DNA from: Malachius bipustulatus
Taxonomy: Eukaryota > Arthropoda > Insecta > Coleoptera > Melyridae
DNA: 64,000 nt
Assembly: GCA_910589415.1 (NCBI GenBank)
Contig: OU342631.1
Span: 6,386,001 to 6,450,000, forward strand
Reading direction: 5' to 3'
The translations under genes were made by a program, and so were the position numbers. The stretch's first letter is position 1; the number at the start of each line of letters is the position of its first letter. Under the pieces are notes generated by a model. That model ran no database searches. It saw only the letters and a list, made by a program, of their open reading frames with translations, and was not told where the DNA came from. This document shows, in pieces, positions 53,918-64,000 of the stretch.

Positions 53918-54330
53918 ACCAAAGTTTACTTGTGAAGTGCCTGGAATACTTACCAAGACTTTTAAAATTGTGCCACGTAACAATATGATTTTGTTATTTA
54001 ATAAATTATTTTTAATTAACGTTCCTAACATAGTACCTACCTTTGTGATTAGTACGTATAAGTAATATATTGTCTTTAATATCGATATACCTGAGATATC
54101 AACGTTTGTTAGTTCCATTCTGATTATTTTGGTTTCTAGAACTTATCTAATTTCCTCATAATGACCTACCAAACATTGCTATACTGACACCAGGGTTTTC
54201 GATTAGTTTCGTAATTCTTCGGAGTCACCGCCTTCGCGTTATTGAATAAAGATATCGATATTTTTGATGGTATGATAATAATTGTGTATAATAAGAATTT
54301 GTACAAAATAATTTGTTAATAAATGTTTTT
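53918..54330 (+). terminator. 3' UTR and polyadenylation region of the cuticle gene
   Basis: AATAAA occurs near 54245 and again near 54320, then repeatedly to 54390. The neighbouring gene on the minus strand ends at 54510, so the two genes converge over less than 600 bases. Confidence 0.5.
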
Positions 54331-54509
54331 AAATATTCACGCATTATTATTGAAAGAACAATAAATAATAGGTAATAAATAATCAAGAATATGTAGTTAC
54401 ATTTTTATTCACAACATAATTATTACATGTTACAAAATAACCATATTTTACATTTCGAAAAATCATGAAACATACTTTCATATAGGAAAAGAAGATAATC
54501 AACCGATTA

Positions 54510-54872
54510 TTACTTCATTTTCCTGATTTTCGCTTTCTTTGAACATTTTGAACTGCAAATAGAAACCTTTTTGTTGTCCCTGGGCTGCAATTTTCTGAGA
54601 CACGCTCGCTTAGACTTGGTTTTGTTTGCAGATTTCGTTAGATGCTTTCCTCGGAGACTTACACGTCGAGATTTCCTATTCTTCGCAGGTTTCGTTCGAA
54701 GGTTCTGAGAACACTTCTTTTTATTTTTTGAAGTAAATTTTCTATTTCTGATTATGATCAAATTTTTGATGTATTTGCAAGCCGAAGACAAGTCTTGCTT
54801 TGGTAGTGTCATCAAAGCCTTGATGATGTCACAGGCGATTGGCACATGAGTGTTCTTGCGAATCTTGGCCAT
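54510..54872 (-). CDS. Small Lys-rich basic protein, unknown function, 120 aa
   Basis: The frame starts at an ATG in excellent context (CTTAAAATGGCC) and gives MAKIRKNTHVPIACDIIKAL, MTLPKQDLSSACKYIKNLII, then an Arg/Lys-rich tail of about 75 residues with several Cys (KKCSQ, KRACLRK, CSSKCSKK). The first 45 residues could form a small helical domain; the tail would bind nucleic acid. The layout recalls small nuclear or sperm chromatin proteins, but I do not recognise a family and this is inference. Its G+C and the length of the frame exceed what the local AT-rich DNA gives by chance. A TTTATT (AATAAA on minus) near 54402 may be its polyadenylation signal. TATAAATA lies only about 10-20 bases upstream of the ATG. 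Confidence 0.6.
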   Translation of the reverse strand: MAKIRKNTHVPIACDIIKALMTLPKQDLSSACKYIKNLIIIRNRKFTSKNKKKCSQNLRTKPAKNRKSRRVSLRGKHLTKSANKTKSKRACLRKLQPRDNKKVSICSSKCSKKAKIRKMK

Positions 54873-55184
54873 TTTAAGTTTATTTATAAACGAATAATTT
54901 TGAAAAATTCACTTAAAAATTTAGAGTGACATTCATAAATTTGACATTGAGCTGCATTGAGCTAAATTTAATTTTCAAGGCTTATGTGATCGATCGGCCC
55001 ATTGTTAACCTTGTCCCCTAAAATGTTCGCTACTTCGTCGCGATATTCCTTTGAAATTTGAATTGATTTATTAAACTCTATCTGCTCTGAAAATTCTGGC
55101 TTCTACTTTTAACTGTTTTAGTGAAGCTTTGCTAAGCCCACTAGTACCCAGTTTTGTTAAGCAGATCTCATATCTAACATAGAG
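54873..55184. other. Intergenic stretch
   Basis: Presumed upstream region of the minus-strand basic protein gene. Contains GAGCTGCATTGAGCTAAATT (a short GAGCTxxATT duplication). Nothing else is seen. Confidence 0.4.
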
Positions 55185-57113
55185 TTGAAATATTCCTATA
55201 AGGCAATACAAAAATCCCCTATTAACGAAAAATTTTCAAACCTATTTCAAACACTACGCCAGTTGAAGGTGGACAAAAAACTCAGTCACTATATACCATT
55301 GCTTCATTACAGTCGTAGAAGAGGACTCGTTTACTCTTTCATTTCCCTCTCAATTCACCCTGGATGCTGTCCATAGGCTGAAATCTAGCATCTCCACAGA
55401 AGTCGATAATATCCCCAGATTTTATCAAAGACTGATTTTCTTTGATATAGTTGTGTTCAATATAAATGCATACATTCAATCTGATCCTCACATCATCTCG
55501 CTTTCCAGATCCCTGAAAAACCTCTGGAATAACTCCTCTCTTAAAAAAGGGTAATGGAGGGAAGGTTATACGGATTACCGATCGATTGCCTTGCTGAGCA
55601 CCGAATCCAAGCTGTATGACTCCATACTTCCTCCAGAGACTTCCTCACAACAATTAATTATTAGCATGGTTTCTTATACGTCAGATATACAACTTATCTA
55701 ACAGTCATTACGCAATTCCTCTTGAAGTCTGCCGAGAAGGAAATTGAGCTAATGCGTTGAGCTAATAACAAGGCTCTCGATCATTTGAATCACCAACTTA
55801 TTGTAAGAAAAAATAAGGCGATTGGTACAAACAAGACTCTGCCCTAAGCTCTCTATATTTACGATCTTCGTAGACGATGTCGCTGAGGTGGTTAGGGTTA
55901 AGTTTGCGCCACGTAGTACATGCAGATTCCTTCTATGGTTGATACTATTCTGTTTCAAGAGCACTTGTAGAGAATCTCAGAACGAGGCATGTGCAATGGG
56001 TGGAACTGAATGGTTCCAAATGTACTGTGGTCGCCTAGGTACAATCGAAGCAAAGCATCTCTAAAGTATCGTTATGAGTTAATAATGTATCTCTATTTCT
56101 CGAGCAAATCGCGTCAGAGATCCCGGAGTTGCATTGTAACCTCGTCATCATTGGCATTTAAATCGCATGTCGAGCATGTGGATTCGAGAGCTCTTAGATC
56201 ATCGCTAGCTATTATCCACAACTCTAGAGAGTTTTCGGACTACAATATACTGCGCTCACTATTTTTAAAACAATGGTTCGATCAATACTTGAACATTGAT
56301 CTGGCGTGTGGTCTTCACTGTTATCCTTGGTTCTATGAATCCTATCGAATGTGTAGGTAGGTGGTACTTAGAAAGATCTTGGAAACCTCTCCTGTCGTAT
56401 ATATATTTATGGTTACTATCAAGAGATTGGATATCAGGAAAGTTTTCTGTTGAAAAGACTTCATTAAGTTAGTCTGGACGCGCTTTCAAATTGTTGTTTA
56501 TGCTAATTGATGGCAGTGAATATTTTTTTGATTTGTTCTCTGGGGTAAATTTCAAAATTTGGATCAGTAATACCATAAAATATTTTAAATTTTTTTTTGA
56601 TTTGATTAGTTCTCCATTTCACCAGCTTTGCAGCAGCTACGCGCTGCTAACTGTTCAGGGCTGTCTGGATATATTTCACACTAGTATCAGCGAAATCAAA
56701 AAATGTAAAGCTATTTATTGCATCAGATATCTGGACACCTCACATCAAAATTTTGTGTACCATTCTAATGAGAGTCCTTCCACAGGGTTCGACGAAGCAA
56801 AACGCATTGCCCTCATGGTAAACAAAATTTTGACGCGACGCATTCCGCTATCCGTCGGGTCCATGATGGCTATCTGGTAGAATGTCGCCTTAAGTCATGA
56901 TGAAACTTACGTGCCCTACTACAAATTGCTGACCATTACATTCTGTAGGTAAGTAGGGAATCACAGTCCGACGCGTCATTTTCTATATCTTAATTTTTTA
57001 TAGGGGTATTTAATATTTACGATCTTTTTGACACGTGGACTTATTCCCATCTTAGCTTGATCTTTTGGCCGTATGATGATGTACTTACAATAAAATAAAA
57101 ATAAAATAAAATT
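55185..57113 (+). pseudogene. Decayed LINE with (AATAAA)-type tail
   Basis: Scattered plus-strand remnants of a LINE reverse transcriptase: YTDYRSIALLSTESKLYDSI near 55568 (usually NYR.I.LLST.SKLFE), a GGTEWFQMYCGR-like stretch near 55998, and SILEH.SGVWSS near 56285 (usually LEY.S.VWSP). Frames shift many times. The 3' end is a simple tail, CAATAAAATAAAAATAAAAT, at about 57088-57113, as in LINE insertions. It lies between the basic protein gene and the transporter gene. Confidence 0.55.
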
Positions 57114-57133
57114 AAAGCTGATTTAACATTTGG

Positions 57134-57139
57134 TTTATT
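57134..57139 (-). terminator. Possible polyadenylation signal of the transporter gene
   Basis: TTTATT on the plus strand is AATAAA on the minus strand. It is 0.9 kb after the transporter stop; nearer candidates cannot be excluded because the UTR is AT-rich. Confidence 0.25.
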
Positions 57140-58015
57140 GTGCAGATTTATAAAATTTCTAATATACATAAGGATCTGATGTGTGCAGGCTTTCACTCAT
57201 TTTACGGCAGGCTCTTAATAGATTCCGGGCTGTTTTGCCGTGATTCGTGAAGATTTGCTCCGAACGTTTCGTCTACAATGGTTTCATATAAGGATCTAAT
57301 AATCATCAACATTTAATATGAAAATAGTTTCAGCGTGCCGAGTTTTCCGCAAAGTGATAAAGTTTTGTTATAATTACGTCTACTAAATTACTTTGCGACA
57401 GGTCAAATGAATTTCGTAGAATCTTGAGGCGATGTTGTTCTTTTTGTAGTTGAAAGATGGAAAGGAGTAGTTTTAAAAAAATAACACAAATGCCTTATAA
57501 ATCAAAGATATGTTCATTTCAAATCACATATTTAGAATAACAATGTGTCGATAAAGATATGTATAATACATGTAATATTATATGTTGTGAAATTAAACGG
57601 ATTCATTAATTTAAATTTGAGTCAACATCATCGAGAATATGAACTCTATATACAGGTCATATTGTAATATGGTACAACTTCAATAGTTATAATCAGAGAA
57701 TATTAAACAACAATTTAGAACTTCATAAATATACACGAATAACACAGAAAAACAAAGAAACATAGCTTTTGCCACAACAGAATATATTTAGCTTTGTGCA
57801 TTAATCATAATAACGGGAAGAACTTGTGGAAGAATATTTCCAACCATATCGAGCCAAGAAAACTCATTTTTTACTAATTCTGAAATATGGAAGCAATAAT
57901 TTGAAATTTAAATGGAAGCTGCAGCAGTTTTAGGTGAAATAAAATGAATCCAGGAAGTAAATAATTTGATGTGGCAAGTTCTATAAGCTTTGTTTTCCAG
58001 AATCGAAACAGTCAT
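57140..58015 (-). other. Presumed 3' UTR of the transporter gene
   Basis: Non-coding AT-rich DNA between the stop codon at 58016 and the LINE tail. No repeat is recognised. Confidence 0.4.
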
Positions 58016-58196
58016 TTAATCATCCCACGAAGGAAAGTGAGTTTCTGGAACGAAGAGAGGATTAACCCCATTTTTCTCGCTCTGTGCTGGTTCATCCTTG
58101 AAGACCGAACCTGTCCAAGTATCTTGCGGCTGAGCTACCTCAGTTTTTGGTGAGCTCTTTATAAATGGGTTTGATTTTGTTGATTTGTACTGAGAA
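58016..58196 (-). CDS. Cationic amino acid transporter, last exon
   Basis: On the minus strand the acceptor TTTTATTTTACAG precedes TTCTCAGTAC. The exon completes the Ser codon begun by the previous exon (AG|T) and reads SQYKSTKSNPFIKSSPKTEV, then AQPQDTWTGSVFKDEPAQSE and KNGVNPLFVPETHFPSWDD before TAA. This is a hydrophilic cytosolic tail with many Ser, Thr and acidic residues. Phase agreement across the 1.7-kb intron supports the exon pair. Confidence 0.75.
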
Positions 58197-59935
58197 CTGT
58201 AAAATAAAATTAGTATTTATTACCATGCTTTCGTAAGATGTTAGTTTTTGATGAAAATTGATATTTAAAAAAAATATTTAAAGTAATTTCTTACGTGCAG
58301 TGTATTGCAACACAAGGCTAGCGACTAATGGTAATTTAATTTAACTATTCCTTTATATAATTTGCATATTTTTAAGTCTTTTGACCCAAAAATATGGTTG
58401 AAAAAATACTTGTCTTCTCTTGAACCTAAAGCATGAATCCTCAAGATTTTTTTTAACCGGATCTTGAAACGTTAATTAAATTTCATTGACGAAGATACAT
58501 AATTAACTAAAATGATAATTACATAGCATGACTTAGGTAGGTACATAATATTTAGATAGACTTTTAGAAATGGAAAGAGAACAAAACTTTACGTAAGAGG
58601 TGTTTAAAAACGAAGGATTAAAAAATTCATTAAAATGAGTGAAATTTGGAATACTCAAGTATTTGATTATAATAAACGTTGAATTATATTGATTAATAGG
58701 TACAACTACTTATCATAATCATATAAAATTAATGATTATGCAGCTGCTGATGAGTTTTCTGCATTAATCAATAATATATTAAATTTTGAAGCTAATCTTC
58801 AACCTTTAAATAAAGAACTGCATGTTATCATGTAAATTTTCAAAGTTCATCTATGAGCCAATGAATACTTTCTTAAATGGGAAATTGAAGTCTGAGCTAT
58901 TAGAAGAATTATTTTAATTAGAAGCAACTATTTTATTCGAATATCTATGAACTTTATTACACTTGAAATGCAGATCAATGTGGGACTGGGGGCGAGGGAG
59001 CGGATCGATAAGAGCACGGAACCTGTTTGTGTAGCGGGAAATGCATCAATCGGAACGCGTCAATTAGTGTTCATGCATTTCCCGCTGCACAAATAGATCC
59101 CGTGCTCGTACCGCTCCGCTTCCACATCTGCGATCACCTTAATAACTTGTAGAATAAATTTAATTAAGGACTAATCGGTTGCAATAGCTATTATTTCGAG
59201 CATAATAATTGTTCATTTACTAACAATAAACTACCATGACATAAAAATAGACCTATTTTGTTTATAAAAGAATTATAACACAGTGTGGAGCAGCCAAATG
59301 GAATAAATTTAGTATCTCAATTATTGTGCATAGTTAGATATATAAAATACCCAGACAAATCGATTTGGGATTCTGACAAACTGCAACGTACAAGTTTCAT
59401 CCCTACATTCAAGTTACAGTTGCAATCTCCAAATTATTAAATGGGAGGTAAAGGCATGTACCTATTCCTCATTTTAAAGATTTTTCATTCTCTCTTCAAA
59501 AATGCTTTATTAAAAAATCTAAGAAGAAAAACGGATGTGGTTGAGTCGGTCATGTCTCAGATGTTATCACATTTTTATTTACGTTCAAGAATTTGAACGT
59601 TTCTTCATTTTGAACATTATAGAAATTGAAATTTTTCTTTTCTTAGTGAATTACGTCAAGCATATGAATTGATTTTTGCAATAAATATTAAAACCAAAGC
59701 ATATTTGACTAGACAATGAAAGAACTTTCAAATGAAGTATCAAAAGCTCGTACTTCCAATTAAAAAAATTTAGAGGTTGCAATGAAACTGCCATTCGAAG
59801 GGAGCAGGATTCAAAATAGACTTGTCTCTGGATTTTTGATAATTAAGATTCTGAACTTATTCCATGTGGCTGTTCCACGTTGTATTTATTATATTAAAAC
59901 ATAATCATTTATACCTTATTAAATTAGAGTCTTAC
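58197..59935 (-). other. Intron of the transporter gene
   Basis: GTAAGA donor (minus strand, at 59935-59930) and TTTTACAG acceptor. It contains the hairpin 58971-59130; otherwise AT-rich with nothing recognised. Confidence 0.6.
58971..59130. repeat. 160-bp palindromic MITE-like hairpin
   Basis: AGCACGGAACCTGTTTGTGT and AGCGGGAAATGCAT on the left are mirrored by ATGCATTTCCCGCTGCACAA and ATAGATCCCGTGCTC on the right; the outer CAGATCAATGTGG pairs with CCACATCTG. GC-rich in an AT-rich intron. Confidence 0.8.
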
Positions 59936-60065
59936 CTCAAGGCATTATCTGCAGATTCGCTAACCGTGGTCGATTTTTCAGGATGATTTTCTTCAACTTT
60001 TTGTTGTGCATTGGGGTCTTCCAATAAGCTATTCTTAATTCCATAATAAAAGTACATTATGAAAC
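59936..60065 (-). CDS. Cationic amino acid transporter, penultimate exon
   Basis: 130-base exon on the minus strand, after TTAATTTTTTAG and before GTAAGACT. It completes a Gly codon and reads FIMYFYYGIKNSLLEDPNAQ, then QKVEENHPEKSTTVSESADN and AL. The G-F-I-x-Y-F-x-Y-G-x-x-x-S pattern is the end of the last membrane helix of SLC7 cationic amino acid transporters (CAT family), followed by the cytosolic tail. These carry arginine, lysine and ornithine across the plasma membrane. The earlier exons, with the other membrane helices, must lie further right and are not found up to 64000. Confidence 0.75.
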
Positions 60066-61689
60066 CTAAAAAATTAATATTACATCATCATAATTTTTAT
60101 TCCGTGTCGTAAATTCAAATTAAAAATAAATTTGTTCAATTTGAAGTTAATTGAATAAATTAAGCCTAATGTCATTTGGCGACCCATAACGTTCACGATA
60201 TTTATTTTTAATGGATGTAATTTTCATTGGGACAAGTAGCCTACACCATTTGAAGATTTCGAAATAACGAGCTTAGATTTAGAAACAAGTCTATCGTTAA
60301 TGAATAGATCATGCAAATTTGCCACGCATAATAACTCACGGAAATTGCAATTAAAATTGTTATTGCATATTGCCCAACCCAAGTCTCGATCAGTAGACAA
60401 GTAGCTTAGATGATTTATAGTTGATTTCAGAGAAGCGATACATAGTACACACCTTCATTTTGATTGAAAAAGTACATCTAACAGTGGTGTTTATTGATAT
60501 AAAAATAGAATCTTATTCAGTTCATATAGTCCAGATGCTGCATCTCTTTGCAAGTTGTTGTACTTGCAGTGCAATTTTTTTTGCTTAATCCACAAAATAA
60601 ACATAACCTTAGTCGCTTCGTAGTTATAGCATTTTTGGATTATCTCGTCGAATATTTTTTTCGAGACATTTTTCTTGAGATAAATGAGGGACCAGTATGC
60701 GTTTTACTTCTATTCCGGATGATGTGGAAAATCACTTTAGTGAGATATTCACGATTGTTGTCAATGTTTTTCAGGTTTGGTCTAAGTTGCGGCCAATATG
60801 CGTCATCCAACATTTAACTGACAATGTTGTTCATATCAACAGAATTACAAAGTGTCATTTACTTAATATGTGATAAAGACTGGACTCTTTCGATCATTGG
60901 ATGATTCGTTCAAAACTGTCAGCAGGTTGGCAGCAGGCTTCATGTTGTTATTTGCAATGATTTATAAGCAATTGTTTCATCATTTCTTGATGTCCATTCT
61001 ATTAGCCAATAGATTGTAGCTGCTGTTTTTGAAGGTCAGCACATGTCCAACTGAGATGTGGCAAAATGGCGCCATGGTGCTCAGCTAATTTGTTTGGCAG
61101 CTTTCTTCAACATAACGACACTCGGGGATTAGAATTCAAACTACGTTTACTTAGTAGGTATCCTCATGTGCTACGGCGTCACCTACTTGTTCACACCTAT
61201 TTGTGCTATATGCTTCAGTGATATAGTTTGCCGAATCTAGAGATTCGGGGCTGTGTTTTGCTTCACCGTCGTGTATGTCGTGCCGCGTTGCTCAAAAAGC
61301 CCAAGGATATTCAACGCGGATAAGCACTTGGCGAAGCTGCCAGTTTTATTTTCCCCAAAACTTGTGGGTGTTCAGATGCTGATCAAAAGTGATCAGTCCT
61401 GCTAGTGCTATTCATTCGACCAGAGTGGACACTCTTCTGCTCTGCAGCTCCCATATCGATGTATGAGCTTCGTATATGATAGCTTTTACTTATTCCACTG
61501 TGCCTGTACTAATCTACAAAATTTACGCTATTCTGTGCAAACTAGTAAAATACCTGAAGCTTTTAAATAATCAAAACATGTAAATGTTTCACCATCTGCA
61601 CGACATGTGTGATCTGGTTAACGCTCTCGTCACTCTCTATTTTGGCACTGCGAACCATGTAGCCCTAAGAATCACCAGCATGTAACTCA
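60066..61689. other. Non-coding stretch, probably transporter intron
   Basis: No exon of the transporter is recognised. A few tracts of moderate G+C (61050-61500) may be old transposon DNA, but no family is identified. Confidence 0.4.
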
Positions 61690-62480
61690 CCATCAGTCTC
61701 TCAGCCAACGTCACCATGGTGTGTCTCTTCTATTTGAAATTGTATATAATTTTGATAAGATCGGAGAGAAACGTGTGTGGGACAGTCGATAATGCTCTTG
61801 TCTTGAGGAACAGTGCCAACGGCAGGCTCGGGCAGCTTGATGTTGCTGTTGTGGTCACTGCTGCCACTTGTAATCGGAAGGAGAATCTCGACAAGTATGT
61901 GCCGGTCGAAGCAGAGGAACAAACGAACGCAGAGATACGACGACTTGAGCCCCCATCTAAACAACTAGCGTATTAACTAAAATTGAAGTCGCCGATGATG
62001 ATAAGATGATGATAATGTCAGTTCCATAGTGGAAACTGAGAATTTTAAAAGCTTCAAAGAGGATAAACACCTCGTCCTGTAATGAAAACGGTGGAATGTA
62101 AAGTACCACAAATAGCAAAAACCTTGAAGGAGTCAAGCAAACACGAATGCAGGTTATATCAACAGAAGGAATCTCCCCGAAGAGACCACAGATATCTGTG
62201 AGTTTAACAGGTTGAGCCCTCATGTCATCAACAACTGCAATCAAAACTCCACCACCACGCCTTCTACCCGTGTTGTCCCATTTATGGTCACATCTAAAAA
62301 CAGAATAATGCGAAGGAAACAGTTCAGCGTCAGAAACAGATTCGGTAAGTCAAGTCTCGGCCAGAGCGTAAATATGGAAATTACAGTATGTCACAAAGCT
62401 GAAAAAACTGCTGATTTTAGTGTTCAGGTCCCTGACATTTAGATAAAAAGCAGTGACGTCATAACTCTCAGGCAACACCG
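61690..62480 (-). pseudogene. LINE endonuclease fragment
   Basis: On the minus strand GGGVLIAVVDDMRAQPVKLT then DICGLFGEIPSVDITCIRVC and a VVLYIPP stretch match the middle of a LINE apurinic endonuclease (GGV.IA, then I....Y.PP). Upstream, a broken frame near 62430 has DLNTKISSFFSAL, the usual (R)GL.(T/S)K start. Catalytic Glu and GDFN residues are lost or out of frame. No reverse transcriptase follows, so it is a 5' fragment. Confidence 0.65.
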
Positions 62481-62639
62481 AAGTCTCTAAGATGAGCCTA
62501 TCAGATGATGATAATTGCTATTTTGTGCCAAGAATACCATTTTTTAAAATTTAAAGCTTCTTCTTAAAGACACCACTAATTTATACCACCAGGATGTGTT
62601 CGAGCAGAAGCCTTTACCACTGAACTTTTGGAATAAAAA

Positions 62640-63470
62640 ATAAATAAGGCTGCAGGTACTGTATCTCGGAGACAATTGGTCCTGGAGCTTCAAATTAAAA
62701 ATTTTCCGGACATAAGTAACCACGAGAAACTCAATGAAAATATTTTCAAGATAGCCACACTTCCAGAAATACCGGAAGTGACACATACTTCGTTATTTTA
62801 ATCAGGACATCCTGTATTTTATTATATTTTTAAATTGTCTGAAAAAAAAAAACGAATGCAGGTGGTTCAACACTTAGCGTTTAAATGGAGTAGGTTATGA
62901 GTTATAAGCAAGTGAAAATAGCAATTTTTTATTTTTAAAACGGTGGATATTGGAAACGGCTTAAGATATGGAAAAACGGCTTACGTGCCCCTATCTTAAC
63001 TTTTCACATGGTATTATTCTATTATGTGGCTTACATGTTTAAACAAGCGTGGTGAAAATTTTCAGATTTTCCATCAACCTGCGTAGTATAGAAATTTAAA
63101 CTGCCTAATAGGGTACTACATAAAAAGATAAGATAGGGACATGTACGCCGTTTTCCGATATTGTGAGCCGTTATCGGGTTACACCGTTTTAAAAATGAAA
63201 AATTGCATTTAAACGCCAACTGATGAACCACCTATATTGGTTTTTCTAGGACGATTCAAAAATATAATAAAATACAGGATGTCCCCTATAAAATAACGAA
63301 GTATGCGTCCACTTCCGGTGTTTCCGGGAGTGCGGCCGTTGAAAATAATTTCATTGAATTTCTCGTGGTTACTTTATGCCCGGAAAATTTTTAATTTGAA
63401 GCTCTAGGACTAATTGTCTCCGAGATACAGTACCTTGAAGCCTTATTTGGTCACCCGGTACATATCTCAA
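62640..63470. repeat. Long palindromic element, about 830 bp
   Basis: Outer arms 62646-62822 and 63273-63455 are mirror images: GTACTGTATCTCGGAGACAA pairs with TTGTCTCCGAGATACAGTAC, and the inner tip ACATCCTGTATTTTAT pairs with AAAATACAGGATGTCC. A further inner pair, CCCCTATCTTAAC (62990) with GATAGGGACATG (63131), extends it. Relatives lie at 10918-11260 and, by inner sequence, 4537-5330. Frames inside are chance. Confidence 0.8.
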
Positions 63471-64000
63471 AAATCGTTGAGAATTTACATATCAAACCTT
63501 ATCCACTTTTTGTTCCAGAAATGTCTAGCTTTTGAAAAAATATGTAAAATCCAAAATTTATCCAGTGGCGTAAAAATTAGGGGGTAAAAAATTTTGAGCC
63601 CTATCTACCGTACTTCCTTAGCTCAAATTACAAACATGAAATTATTGCTGTGATATTAAACTAAGATTAATGGAAGTTATACACAAAAATGTGGGTAATT
63701 TTTTTTTTGGAACACTGAACACCCTGTAATTTCGTAGTAATATTCTACCTTAGAAGTTTGCCCCCTTTATTCTCGGACAGCCTGTCCGATCGTTGATTTG
63801 AATGCTGACTTCGGCTAATTTTGTCAAATAGGTATTCAGAGTTGTTAGATGTCTATCTACCTAATCGACGCAAATTAATGAGTTCCTTAGTTTGCAAGAA
63901 GTTTTTTAGAGAACATAATTAGTTATCCATAATTTCGTTGGAGCGATATTGTATGAAAAAAATTCAGTTCATCAATAAGGGAAGCCGCTTTATAGCTCAA
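63471..64000. other. Non-coding DNA with element tips
   Basis: Contains CAGTGGCGTAAAAATTAGGG near 63565 (shared motif), a right tip GAACACCCTGTAATTTC near 63717, and CGGACAGCCTGTCCG near 63775, a short palindrome. No gene is seen. Confidence 0.45.

Noticed and set aside
1..64000. tRNA, rRNA or CRISPR arrays
   Set aside because: No tRNA-like A/B box pairs with cloverleaf, no rRNA-like conserved blocks and no regularly spaced repeats with unique spacers were seen; the tandem repeats are microsatellites or LINE tails.

Overview
The window looks like nuclear DNA of an insect. It is strongly AT-rich, its genes are split by GT-AG introns, it holds a chitin-binding (Rebers-Riddiford type) cuticle protein, and it is packed with insect-style non-LTR retrotransposons and short inverted-repeat DNA transposons. 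Species and order cannot be fixed from the sequence alone.

Host genes are few and widely spaced. (1) 3972-4130 (+) is the acidic, Ala/Glu-rich last exon of an unidentified gene whose earlier exons lie to the left. (2) 24326-25443 (+) is a two-exon HAD phosphatase of the PHOSPHO1/PHOSPHO2 family that appears complete in the window. (3) 36548-36577 plus 53294-53917 (+) is a cuticle protein whose signal peptide is cut by a 16.7-kb intron. (4) 54510-54872 (-) is a small Lys-rich protein of unknown function, convergent with the cuticle gene. (5) 58016-58196 and 59936-60065 (-) are the last two coding exons of a cationic amino acid transporter (SLC7/CAT type) that continues to the right. Two less certain exons are at 12728-12873 (transposon-type helix-turn-helix) and 21020-21091 (preceded by an RFX X-box-like site).

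The rest is mostly transposable elements. A LINE at about 13394-18345 (-) has both ORFs open (ORF1 338 aa, ORF2 998 aa with endonuclease and reverse transcriptase) and looks young. Other LINEs are decayed: about 18980-20775 (+), 27021-29170 (-, PHD finger in ORF1), 45490-46790 (+), 55185-57113 (+) and 61690-62480 (-). A decayed mariner/IS630-like transposase (DUF4817 type) lies at 9494-10450, bracketed by an inverted repeat of about 130 bp. The window also has roughly twenty palindromic or terminal-inverted-repeat elements, many ending in a TACAGGGTG-type tip and sharing an internal CAGTGGCG motif. The transposase remnant ends in the same tip, which suggests one transposase system behind the whole group. 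At 48719-50012 three elements are nested: an ACAGGGTG-tip element, a PIF/Harbinger-like element with TTA target duplication, and a 159-bp MITE with perfect 36-bp ends.

Layout: 1-7.6 kb, gene end plus MITEs; 7.6-20.8 kb, dense DNA elements and two LINEs; 20.9-25.5 kb, candidate ciliary-type exon and the phosphatase; 25.5-36 kb, repeats and a dead LINE; 36.5-54 kb, cuticle gene with a TE-filled intron; 54.4-60.1 kb, basic protein, dead LINE and transporter; 60-64 kb, probable transporter intron with repeats.
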